Origin: DATENM01 sp045807765
Lineage (GTDB): Bacteria > Acidobacteriota > Blastocatellia > UBA7656
Length of the DNA: 11,109 nt
Assembly (NCBI GenBank): GCA_045807765.1
Contig: JBJMGU010000263.1
Span: 1-11,109 of the forward strand
Direction of reading: 5' to 3'
The position numbers were made by a program, and so were the translations under genes. Shown here piece by piece: positions 5,930 through 11,109 of this stretch. Every line of letters begins with the position of its first letter. The stretch's first letter is position 1. The notes under the pieces were generated by a model, which was given only the letters and a program-made list of their open reading frames with translations, made no database searches and was not told where the DNA came from.

Positions 5930-6487
5930 ATGTCAGTCCGTCTTTTCATCGGTAATCTCCCGTATGATACGACCGAAGCGGAGTTGCGAGAGCACTTTTC
6001 GGCGGTCGGCCCGCTCACCTATATTTATCTCGCAACGGATCGAGAGACCGGCAGACCGCGCGGCTTCGCCTTTGTGGAGTTCAACGAACGCTCGCAAGCC
6101 GAAGAAGCGGTGCGTCGTCTAAACAACCAGTCGTTCAAGGGCAGGACCATCGCGGTCAATGAGGCACGCGCCAAGGAAGACCGCCCGCGAACCAGCTCAC
6201 CTATGAGGCCGCCGATGTCTCGCCCGCTTCCGCCGCCCGGCCCGGCGATGGATCGGCCTCCTATGAGCGGCGAAAAGATCAGCCGGGATTTCGGCCCGGA
6301 CGCGTCGCCACGCCGCAGCTTCGGCAAAGGGAAGAAAAGTCCAAAATCAGAGCGCGCTGCCAAAGGGCCGATGCGGGAAGTGGTTAGAGGGCAATTCTTC
6401 GGCGATGATAATGAGGCTAATGACGATGATCTGGACAGCGACAATTTCGCCAGTCGTGTCAGCGATTCCGAGAATGAGGTAGAGTAG
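5930..6487 (+). CDS. RRM-domain RNA-binding protein with long charged tail, 185 aa
   Basis: Residues 3-80 form an RRM with RNP2 LFIGNL (5-10) and RNP1 RGFAFVEF (44-51), ending IAVNEARAKEDRPR. It is a paralogue of the protein at 871-1206: both share the GNL.Y.TTE start, the GFAFVE core and the VNEAR..EDR end. The tail is quite different. Residues 90-115 are Pro/Met-rich (MRPPMSRPLPPPGPAMDRPP), 125-150 are basic (PRRSFGKGKKSPKSERAAKG) and 155-185 strongly acidic (GDDNEANDDDLDSDN, ending ENEVE). Such a disordered polyampholyte tail could mediate self-association or contacts with proteins or ribosomes. GGAGG lies three bases before the ATG, rather close. It is 41 bases after the beta-sandwich gene on the same strand and probably shares its transcript. 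Confidence 0.92.
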   Translation: MSVRLFIGNLPYDTTEAELREHFSAVGPLTYIYLATDRETGRPRGFAFVEFNERSQAEEAVRRLNNQSFKGRTIAVNEARAKEDRPRTSSPMRPPMSRPLPPPGPAMDRPPMSGEKISRDFGPDASPRRSFGKGKKSPKSERAAKGPMREVVRGQFFGDDNEANDDDLDSDNFASRVSDSENEVE

Positions 6488-6563
6488 TGATCATTCCAGT
6501 CACTTCTTGTGAAATCGCTGTTGATCTTAAACTATGCAAGTAAGAGGAAGCGAGGACTAATAG

Positions 6564-6779
6564 ATGGCTAAAAAATCACGCCCCACATTTCAGAAGCGGG
6601 AGAAGGAAAAAGCCCGCATGCAGAAGCAAAAGGATAAAGAGAATCGGCGGCTGGAAACAAAAGAGCGCAAGCAGAATACAACGACAACAGACGTAGATGG
6701 TGACCCGGATATTGCCGGGATTCGTCCCGGCCCCCAGCCCTTGCCGGAACAATGGCATTACGCCGATGAGGCTGAATGA
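6564..6779 (+). CDS. Small Lys/Glu-rich hypothetical protein, 71 aa
   Basis: Residues 1-40 are highly charged (MAKKSRPTFQKREKEK, then RMQKQKDKENRRLETKERKQ) and should form a single long helix or coiled coil with net positive charge. Residues 45-62 carry the motif DGDPDIAGIRPGPQPLP, followed by EQWHYADEAE. I recall similar short proteins in acidobacterial genomes without a known function; nucleic-acid or ribosome contact is a guess based on charge. GAGGA with a 7-nt gap before the ATG supports the start. It lies 76 bases after the second RRM gene on the same strand and 41 bases before the hairpin terminator, so it may be the last gene of that unit. Confidence 0.8.
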   Translation: MAKKSRPTFQKREKEKARMQKQKDKENRRLETKERKQNTTTTDVDGDPDIAGIRPGPQPLPEQWHYADEAE

Positions 6780-6791
6780 GGCTTTATCGAG

Positions 6792-6807
6792 GGTCGAACT
6801 TTCGACC
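6792..6807. repeat. Short inverted repeat GGTCGAA-CT-TTCGACC
   Basis: A perfect 7-bp inverted repeat with a 2-base centre lies 13 bases after the stop of the small Lys/Glu-rich gene and just before the larger terminator. It may form a small hairpin that protects or pauses the transcript end. No T tract follows. Confidence 0.4.
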
Positions 6808-6820
6808 AATCGTGTGACCT

Positions 6821-6857
6821 AAATAAGAAAGCCACCGGCAAGGTGGCTTTCTTATTT
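6821..6857. terminator. Perfect 16-bp bidirectional terminator
   Basis: AAATAAGAAAGCCACC (6821-6836) and GGTGGCTTTCTTATTT (6842-6857) are exact reverse complements around the loop GGCAA. The GC-rich inner stem flanked by A and T runs on each side works in both directions. It ends the plus-strand genes and, on the minus strand, the tRNA whose 3' end lies only 7 bases away. Confidence 0.9.
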
Positions 6858-6864
6858 AATAAAG

Positions 6865-6937
6865 TGGGCGCTACTGGACTCGAACCAGTGACCCCTGCCG
6901 TGTGAAGACAGTGCTCTACCGACTGAGCTAAGCGCCC
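6865..6937 (-). tRNA. tRNA-Val (anticodon CAC)
   Basis: The minus strand folds into a full cloverleaf of 73 nt. The acceptor stem GGGCGCT pairs with AGCGCCC. The D arm is GCTC-AGTCGGTA-GAGC. The anticodon arm is CTGTC-TTCACAC-GGCAG with CAC after the invariant T. The variable region is GGGTC and the T arm ACTGG-TTCGAGT-CCAGT, with discriminator base A. It reads the GUG valine codon. CCA is not encoded and must be added. The gene stands alone between its own candidate promoter and the shared terminator. Confidence 0.96.
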
Positions 6938-6952
6938 TTCTGACGAAGGAAA

Positions 6953-6981
6953 AATTTAGCAAACCTGAATGGATTTTTCCA
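6953..6981 (-). promoter_or_regulatory. Candidate promoter of tRNA-Val
   Basis: On the minus strand TGGAAA (6981-6976, four of six matches) is followed by a 17-bp spacer and TAAATT (6958-6953, four of six), with an extended TG one base before the -10. Transcription would start near 6946, giving a leader of about nine bases before the mature tRNA, a usual distance. Confidence 0.5.
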
Positions 6982-7033
6982 CCCGCCTGAGCTACTTCAT
7001 GCGTCTTCGGCGAAATAAACTCAGAGCGGGTGG
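6979..7033. other. Hairpin between the metalloprotease stop and the tRNA promoter
   Basis: CCACCCGCCTGAG (6979-6991) pairs with CTCAGAGCGGGTGG (7020-7033), 13 pairs with one bulged A, around a 28-base loop. It starts 12 bases beyond the metalloprotease stop codon (minus strand). The stem is strong but is followed on that strand by AAAAATCC, not a T run, so it may stabilise the mRNA 3' end or work with Rho. Confidence 0.45.
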
Positions 7034-7045
7034 ATGTGACCGGCG

Positions 7046-8875
7046 TCAGAAGATATAACCTGACGAGCGATTATCGGGATTTTGCACGAATAACAGATTC
7101 GTCCCCGGTGGCCCGAAGGCATGTTTGACGAAAAGCGACGTCGTCGTGCCATCGGTGTCAAACCATCCCGGCGATAAGACCAGGCCGTTGAGGATAATCA
7201 GCGAGTCCTGGTGGAAGTTCTGGCCAAAAATCGTCAGTTTCTTGCTGCCCTTCGCCTTGACGCGAGTAATCAACGGAAGCAGCGTCGGTGTTTTGTTCAC
7301 CACATCAATTGCGACACGCTGCGAAACCAGACCGCCCGCCTGGTCTACGAGCTGTACGCTGAGCGAGTATGAGCCGACGCGGGTTGGCGTACCCTGAACC
7401 AACCCGGCGGACGAAATGCTCAAGCCCGTGGGCATACTGGTGATCGCGCTCCACCGATAGGGTTGTGTGCCGCCGCTTGCTGACAGGACACCGACATAGT
7501 TCTGTCCGACGACTGCTGATGGTAGCGTAAATGTCGTGATGGCAAGCGGGGTCGGCCCACCGCCACCTCCGCCGCCGCCACTGCCTCCGCCTCCTCCGCC
7601 ACCACCACCGCCGCCGCCGCCGCCGCCACTGCTGCTACCGGACGACGGATAGAGTGACAGGATGCCGTCTTTGTCATCGCTGCCGAGCGTGGCATCGCGC
7701 CCGCGCCCGTGAGCGATGGCATACATAATGGCATTGGTATCTACTGAGTGACCGAGGCCCATCGCATGGCCTAGCTCGTGGCAGGCAACTTCGGCGAGGT
7801 TGGCTGAAATGCCGAGAAAACAATCCATCCCTTTGTTAAATACGACGTCCGCTTCTGTGATCCGATTATAGCTTCTGCCGCCAACCGTCCGCGTTTCGGA
7901 GTTCCAACTGTCCTGGGTAATCGCCACGACACCGGCGCAGCCCGTTGCCGGGTCGAGCTGGCCCTGACAATCTCCGAAAGAGATCGTGCTGGTATTGTCG
8001 CTGACCATGCCGCAATTGCCTGTCTGTCCTGCGACTCGGATTGAAAGATTGGCGCCACTTTGTCCGCCCCATGCGCTCATCGCCCGGCTAAGCTCGCTGC
8101 TTGCACCCCCGGCAATCGGCGAGTTGCTCGGGTTGACATAGAAGCTGATCGCTTGCCCGGAATCCGGCTCGAACCAGCGAACCCCGTCGCCGATCAGCAC
8201 AAACTGGGTGCTGTAGCCGTTTGCCTCTTGCTGCTTGCGCTTCCACTCGGGAGGAACGGCGACAATGGACGGCTCGTCGCGCTCGCTCTCTGCGCGCTGC
8301 AAGTTGATCGAGCCGCGTTCGAGTGTATCTGTAATTTTCCGCAGGGTGTCACTGAGCGGCGCGCGATTGCTCACTACCTGGCCGTCTGGTCGAGCCAGCG
8401 TTTCGATTTCCGCCGCATCCACATAACGCAGGGCCATGTCAGCGGCTATCGCTTCGTCTTTGACAATCGAGAAGGCGCCCATGAAGAGATGAGCCGGGCG
8501 CAAAGTTCCGTCGGGCGCGGTGCTTAGGTAGAGCAGGACTTGCTGGCCGCGCACAAACCGCGGCTGCCCGAAGATTCGCATACCATTTTGGCCAGCAATC
8601 CCGCCCAGTTGTTTCAGGACGATGCGCGTCACGTCGAGATTGCCCTTAAGAATGCGATCTGGGCGCACTTCTGTATAGGTGTAGATCAGGCTGTGCTCGT
8701 CGTTCCAGGCGCTGAAAACTGTCTTGACGGTGCCGGTGACGATCACTCTGGAATGCAGGATAAGTTCTTCATCCGTCAGCATGACGACGCTTGTGGCTCT
8801 GACGGGAATGATTGAGAAGGCCAGCACCAGTAGGGGCAGTGCGGCTTTAAGAAGGCTCCTGCAATGATCTTTCAT
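7046..8875 (-). CDS. Secreted matrixin-like zinc metalloprotease, multidomain, 609 aa
   Basis: A signal peptide (residues 1-27: KDHCR, a hydrophobic core ALPLLVLAFSIIPV, then RATS) sends the protein out of the cytoplasm. Residues 30-145 form an unnamed beta-rich module (IVTGTVKTVFSAW... IYTYTEV... ILKG... RFVRGQQVLLYLS). Residues 243-410 are the metzincin peptidase. HELGHAMGLGH (366-376) supplies zinc ligands His366, His370 and His376 with catalytic Glu367, Met384 gives the Met-turn, and DDKDGILSLYP (400-410) closes the domain as in matrixins. A linker of 15 and 8 glycines broken by one Ser (417-440) precedes a putative-Ig (He_PIG) domain (444-526) and an IPT/TIG-like domain (533-609). There is no propeptide cysteine switch that I can see. 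GGTG before the ATG is a weak ribosome-binding site. Substrate unknown. Confidence 0.9.
   Translation of the reverse strand: MKDHCRSLLKAALPLLVLAFSIIPVRATSVVMLTDEELILHSRVIVTGTVKTVFSAWNDEHSLIYTYTEVRPDRILKGNLDVTRIVLKQLGGIAGQNGMRIFGQPRFVRGQQVLLYLSTAPDGTLRPAHLFMGAFSIVKDEAIAADMALRYVDAAEIETLARPDGQVVSNRAPLSDTLRKITDTLERGSINLQRAESERDEPSIVAVPPEWKRKQQEANGYSTQFVLIGDGVRWFEPDSGQAISFYVNPSNSPIAGGASSELSRAMSAWGGQSGANLSIRVAGQTGNCGMVSDNTSTISFGDCQGQLDPATGCAGVVAITQDSWNSETRTVGGRSYNRITEADVVFNKGMDCFLGISANLAEVACHELGHAMGLGHSVDTNAIMYAIAHGRGRDATLGSDDKDGILSLYPSSGSSSGGGGGGGGGGGGGGGSGGGGGGGGPTPLAITTFTLPSAVVGQNYVGVLSASGGTQPYRWSAITSMPTGLSISSAGLVQGTPTRVGSYSLSVQLVDQAGGLVSQRVAIDVVNKTPTLLPLITRVKAKGSKKLTIFGQNFHQDSLIILNGLVLSPGWFDTDGTTTSLFVKHAFGPPGTNLLFVQNPDNRSSGYIF
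7556..7627 (-). repeat. Glycine-codon repeat encoding the poly-Gly linker
   Basis: Twenty-three glycine codons, mostly GGC and GGT, interrupted by one Ser codon, form a near-triplet repeat of CCG/CCA/CCT on the plus strand. It encodes a flexible linker between the peptidase and the C-terminal domains of the metalloprotease. Such runs change length by replication slippage; whole-codon changes keep the frame. Confidence 0.85.
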
Positions 8876-9098
8876 CTTAACACCCGGTCAGTCATCGCGC
8901 GCAGGGTGCGCCGCGAATCGGTAACCGCCTGATGGTTCCGCATGACATACGTTTGACGATAACCGTCGAATACGCTGCGGAGCATCCGGCGCATAACCCT
9001 TATGCTCGTCCAGTTTTTCTGAAATCAGAACCGTTGGCCACAGGGGCTTGGCTCGGTTGTGATTATGGGAGAAGGCCAAACGCCACTATCACGAAGGC

Positions 9099-9127
9099 AT
9101 TGAATCATAGCCCAATGAAGCTGTCAA
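9099..9127 (-). promoter_or_regulatory. Candidate promoter of the metalloprotease gene
   Basis: The minus strand shows a perfect TTGACA (9127-9122), a 17-bp spacer and TTCAAT (9104-9099), four of six -10 positions. It would give a leader of about 215 bases before the start codon at 8875, which is long but possible. Confidence 0.4.
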
Positions 9128-9264
9128 GAATCATCGCTGGGGAGCTATCATTTTTGCCCTGAGACAGATATCTCGCCTGCCGAATTTACCTGAAGGCATC
9201 ACAAATTAGGGGAAGAAGGGAAAAAAGCGGTGCCTGAACCTGTTCGTTCTCGGCTGGCGCAAGC

Positions 9265-9310
9265 GGTCTGGGTGTCACGAAATCGAACTGCTAAGCGCGA
9301 CACCCAGACC
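9265..9310. terminator. Long inverted repeat after the glycine-zipper gene
   Basis: GGTCTGGGTGTC (9265-9276) and GACACCCAGACC (9299-9310) are perfect 12-bp arms, extended by two more pairs after one mismatch inside the 22-base loop. It begins 21 bases beyond the stop codon of the minus-strand glycine-zipper gene, as a terminator would. No T tract follows on that strand, so it may be Rho-assisted, an mRNA-stabilising stem, or a regulator site. Confidence 0.5.
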
Positions 9311-9331
9311 GTTCGCTTCGGATTGCAAAGA

Positions 9332-10171
9332 CTATCTGCGGCTGGTACGCCTGCCGCTCATTACACCCCATAGCGCGCCGCCGCCGCCGCCGAGTGCCGC
9401 GCCCGCCAGCGCGCCGCGCTTGCCGCCCGCCAGCGCACCAATCAACACGCCCGCGCCTGCGCCAATCAGCGATCTGGTAGCCACGTGCTTGGCCGTGACC
9501 CGGCGGTTGAAGGCGCGCCGTGGCTTGTTCTTCACAGCCATGTAGGTGCCTGCGCCGCCGCCGGCCAGTGCGCCAATCAGCGCGCCTTTGCCGCCGCCAA
9601 TTGCGCCGCCAAGTCCCGCGCCAGCCGCCGCACCGCCGCCGATCAGCAGCGCTTTGCGAGCTGTCGAACCTATGCCGTGATCTACTCTTGCGGCGCGTGT
9701 CTCGCTTGAATAGGCGCGGTTACCGGCAACACCGGCGCGCCGTGTCGAGCTGTAGGCTCGCGTTGAACTGTAGGCTCGCGCTGCGCCTGAGCCGGCACCT
9801 TCGGCGCTTTGGCCGACAGTGTTTTTGTCACAAAGCTGGTTTCGCAGACTGGCCTGTTGATTCTGCCCATCGCTATATCCTTGCGCGAAGCCATCAATAT
9901 AGCCGCGCGCCGGGCTTGCCATCTGCGAAGCTTCTGGATAAGCAAGACTGGCAACGCCAGCGTTGAAGCCGTCGGCATACCCGGTCTTGTAATCGCCGAG
10001 ATAGGCATCGCTGGTCGCCTCTTCCGATTTCGGCTGAGCCGCCTCCGGGTTGGCAAGCACCGATGTCTCAAGAGCGCCGCGGTCGTTTGCCGAGCGCGGC
10101 GAGCTGAGCGACAGAATGCCCGCCGCTGCCAGAACCGCCGCGAGCATGAAGGCCATGAATTTCATTGACAT
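9332..10171 (-). CDS. Exported glycine-zipper protein with GYxDG repeats, 279 aa
   Basis: The signal peptide is clear: MSMK, a hydrophobic core FMAFMLAAVLAAAGILSL, then SSPRSA (about 1-28). Residues 57-102 repeat the motif GYxDG (GYADGFNAG, GYIDGFAQG, GYSDGQ). Residues 131-160 repeat RAYSS three times (RAYSST, RAYSST, then RAYSSE). Two glycine-zipper segments follow, at about 175-211 and 234-271. Each has GxxxGxxxG spacing and a similar layout (LLIGGG...GALIGALAGGG; SLIGAG...GALAGAALGGG), with a basic stretch between them and an Arg-rich end. Glycine zippers pack helices in membranes, so outer-membrane or envelope association is likely. The ATG at 10171 is chosen because AGGAGGAGG (10189-10181) lies nine bases before it and a signal peptide follows; the frame is open to 10405 but that extension has no start signal. 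Exact function unknown. Confidence 0.85.
   Translation of the reverse strand: MSMKFMAFMLAAVLAAAGILSLSSPRSANDRGALETSVLANPEAAQPKSEEATSDAYLGDYKTGYADGFNAGVASLAYPEASQMASPARGYIDGFAQGYSDGQNQQASLRNQLCDKNTVGQSAEGAGSGAARAYSSTRAYSSTRRAGVAGNRAYSSETRAARVDHGIGSTARKALLIGGGAAAGAGLGGAIGGGKGALIGALAGGGAGTYMAVKNKPRRAFNRRVTAKHVATRSLIGAGAGVLIGALAGGKRGALAGAALGGGGGALWGVMSGRRTSRR
9692..9781 (-). repeat. Short tandem repeats coding for RAYSS units
   Basis: Two adjacent copies coding RAYSST and a third, RAYSSE, 16 residues after the second lie in the low-complexity middle of the glycine-zipper protein. The first two copies are near-identical DNA (GAGCCTACAGCTCGAC and GAGCCTACAGTTCAAC type), which points to recent tandem duplication. 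Confidence 0.6.
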
Positions 10172-10394
10172 GATTACTGTCCTCCTCCTCGTCTGTGATT
10201 CAAAAGCGGGCAGCCTCACCGGTTCAATAGCGTGCGGAAGGTACTTTTTACATTGCTCGTCGAAGCAAATGTTCTTCGCATCCGGCGTCCGGCAGACCAT
10301 ATCGTGTATCACGTTGCCGATATCGCGCAGCCGGAATGCTGCTCCGCTTGTCAAAACGCGCGCCTGTGGGGGCACAAGCGCTGGCGATCTTGCC
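10172..10394. other. Gap between PPC-protein gene and glycine-zipper gene
   Basis: These 223 bases precede the glycine-zipper gene on the minus strand. A perfect TTGACA lies at 10354-10349 (minus) but has no -10 at a suitable distance. The gap is open in the frame of the downstream gene, yet without a start signal. No terminator hairpin is obvious after the PPC-protein stop, so read-through is possible. Confidence 0.35.
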
Positions 10395-11109
10395 TTACTG
10401 CACAATTAAAGGGTTAGACCGCCTGCCGTCGGGTAGATTTGCTACGGTCACTGAGTCGCCCGACCGTGCTTTGACTTTTGCACGAAGCGTGCCGCTGTCC
10501 ACAAAGGTGGTGCGCCGATCAACCCCATTGACATTTACACTTGCGCCGGCGACAAAGCCCGTTCCTTTGACTTCGATCAGCTTCTTCGAGACGCGCGTGA
10601 TTTGCGTGATTATCGGAGCACCCGCGCCGCTGACCAGCGAAGCGTTCAAACGATAAAAGCCGGTCGAGCTTGAGTTAAACGCGCCGATGCCGATGACATA
10701 AAGACCTGTGTAGGGCAGCACGATGTTGAAGCGCGGATCGTCGCCATCAGTTTGATCGTTAAAGAAGAACTCGGCGCCGCTTTGCGGGTCGGTCAGGTTC
10801 ACTTCGGCGTCAAGGCGTGAGCCGAGCACCTCTGCGTCCACGTCAACGATCAACGTCTGCCCGGCGGTCGCCGTGAAGCTGTAAAAATCAACATCACTTA
10901 CGCTGCTGATCTCGCCAAAAACTGTTGTCGGCACCTGAGAGAGCGGTTGCGCTGTTGTGCCGTTCGGTTCGACCTCATCCACATCTACGCCGCGTGTGAT
11001 GTTGAGCATGTAATCGAAACGGTTGCCACCCAGGTCGTTGGCGTCGGTGATGCCGACGATCAACATTTGATTGGTAAGCGGCGTAAAACGAATCACCGGG
11101 TCTTGTGCG
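10395..11109 (-). CDS. C-terminal part of a secreted PPC-domain protein, cut by the window edge
   Basis: The frame is open to the right edge and reads AQDPVIRFTPLT before the first possible GTG at 11096, so the gene certainly begins outside the window and that GTG is not its start. With residues counted from that codon, 9-34 (MLIVGITDANDLGGNRFDYMLNI) look like the end of a preceding module. Residues 38-154 form a bacterial pre-peptidase C-terminal (PPC) domain: DEVEPNGTTAQ, VFGEISSVSDVDFYSFTATAGQTLIVDV, DPRFNIVLPYTGLYVIGIGAF. Residues 161-233 form an IPT/TIG-like beta domain (PIITQITRVSKKLIEVKGTGF, VNVNG, ending SNPLIVQ). PPC domains occur at the C-termini of secreted peptidases and other exported proteins. 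The catalytic part, if any, is out of view. The end domain resembles that of the metalloprotease at 7046-8875. Confidence 0.87.
   Translation of the reverse strand, partial: AQDPVIRFTPLTNQMLIVGITDANDLGGNRFDYMLNITRGVDVDEVEPNGTTAQPLSQVPTTVFGEISSVSDVDFYSFTATAGQTLIVDVDAEVLGSRLDAEVNLTDPQSGAEFFFNDQTDGDDPRFNIVLPYTGLYVIGIGAFNSSSTGFYRLNASLVSGAGAPIITQITRVSKKLIEVKGTGFVAGASVNVNGVDRRTTFVDSGTLRAKVKARSGDSVTVANLPDGRRSNPLIVQ

Larger units (their letters stand above)
8876..9331. other. Intergenic region upstream of the metalloprotease
   Basis: In these 456 bases the overlapping frames on both strands lack ribosome-binding sites and motifs. It holds a candidate minus-strand promoter at 9099-9127 and a long inverted repeat at 9265-9310, described separately. 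I see nothing else. Confidence 0.4.

Noticed and set aside
6865..6937. tRNA gene as a possible integration site for a mobile element
   Set aside because: No integrase gene and no repeated tRNA 3' end within the window.
8060..8527. 155-codon plus-strand frame inside the metalloprotease gene
   Set aside because: Antisense shadow of a clear coding sequence with signal peptide and catalytic motif.
8932..9162. 76-codon plus-strand frame in the gap before the metalloprotease
   Set aside because: No ribosome-binding site, no motif, and it crosses the candidate minus-strand promoter.
10172..10405. 78-residue N-terminal extension of the glycine-zipper protein
   Set aside because: It would start at TTG with no ribosome-binding site and bury the signal peptide; a strong AGGAGGAGG precedes the inner ATG at 10171.
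1..11109. CRISPR array, transposon or defence island
   Set aside because: No evenly spaced direct repeats, transposase, nuclease or toxin-antitoxin pair was seen on either strand.

Overview
The window looks like chromosomal DNA from a free-living, moderately GC-rich bacterium, most likely an acidobacterium (Blastocatellia-like). This is inference. The hints are two single-RRM RNA-binding proteins, a CarD-family regulator, short Cys-rich and Lys/Glu-rich proteins of a kind I associate with that phylum, and secreted proteins built from metzincin, putative-Ig, PPC and IPT/TIG modules. No ribosomal RNA, plasmid or phage core gene, insertion sequence or CRISPR array is visible.

Left part (1-2640): the possible tail of a gene entering from the left; a 50-residue Cys/His protein on the minus strand (316-468); an RRM protein with an RGG-like tail (871-1206) whose ribosome-binding site can be masked by a leader hairpin and which ends in a strong terminator hairpin; a membrane fatty acid desaturase (1408-2295); and an 88-residue winged-helix-like protein (2365-2631). 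RNA chaperone-like RRM proteins and desaturases are both classic cold-response products, so their adjacency is suggestive.

Middle (2640-6780): a TTG-started CarD-like regulator with a long leader rich in dyads (2953-3522); a Cys-rich 85-residue protein (3634-3891, minus); a radical SAM enzyme with a second C-terminal Cys cluster (4152-5201, minus); and, divergent from it, a likely plus-strand run of a beta-sandwich carbohydrate-binding-like protein (5415-5888), a second RRM protein with a proline-rich/basic/acidic tail (5930-6487) and a small Lys/Glu-rich protein (6564-6779). A perfect 16-bp hairpin (6821-6857) closes this run and also the oppositely oriented tRNA-Val(CAC) gene (6865-6937).

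Right part (7046-11109, all minus strand): three exported proteins. They are a matrixin-like zinc metalloprotease with a poly-glycine linker, a putative-Ig domain and a C-terminal IPT/TIG-like domain; a glycine-zipper protein with GYxDG and AYSS repeats; and the C-terminal part of a PPC-domain protein cut by the right edge, whose last domain resembles that of the metalloprotease. This end appears devoted to the cell surface or secretion.

No convincing new multi-gene system was found. The most informative points are the unlisted 50-residue protein, the masked ribosome-binding site of the first RRM gene, the CarD-like protein with Tyr where family members use a DNA-wedging Trp, and the shared C-terminal domain of two secreted proteins.
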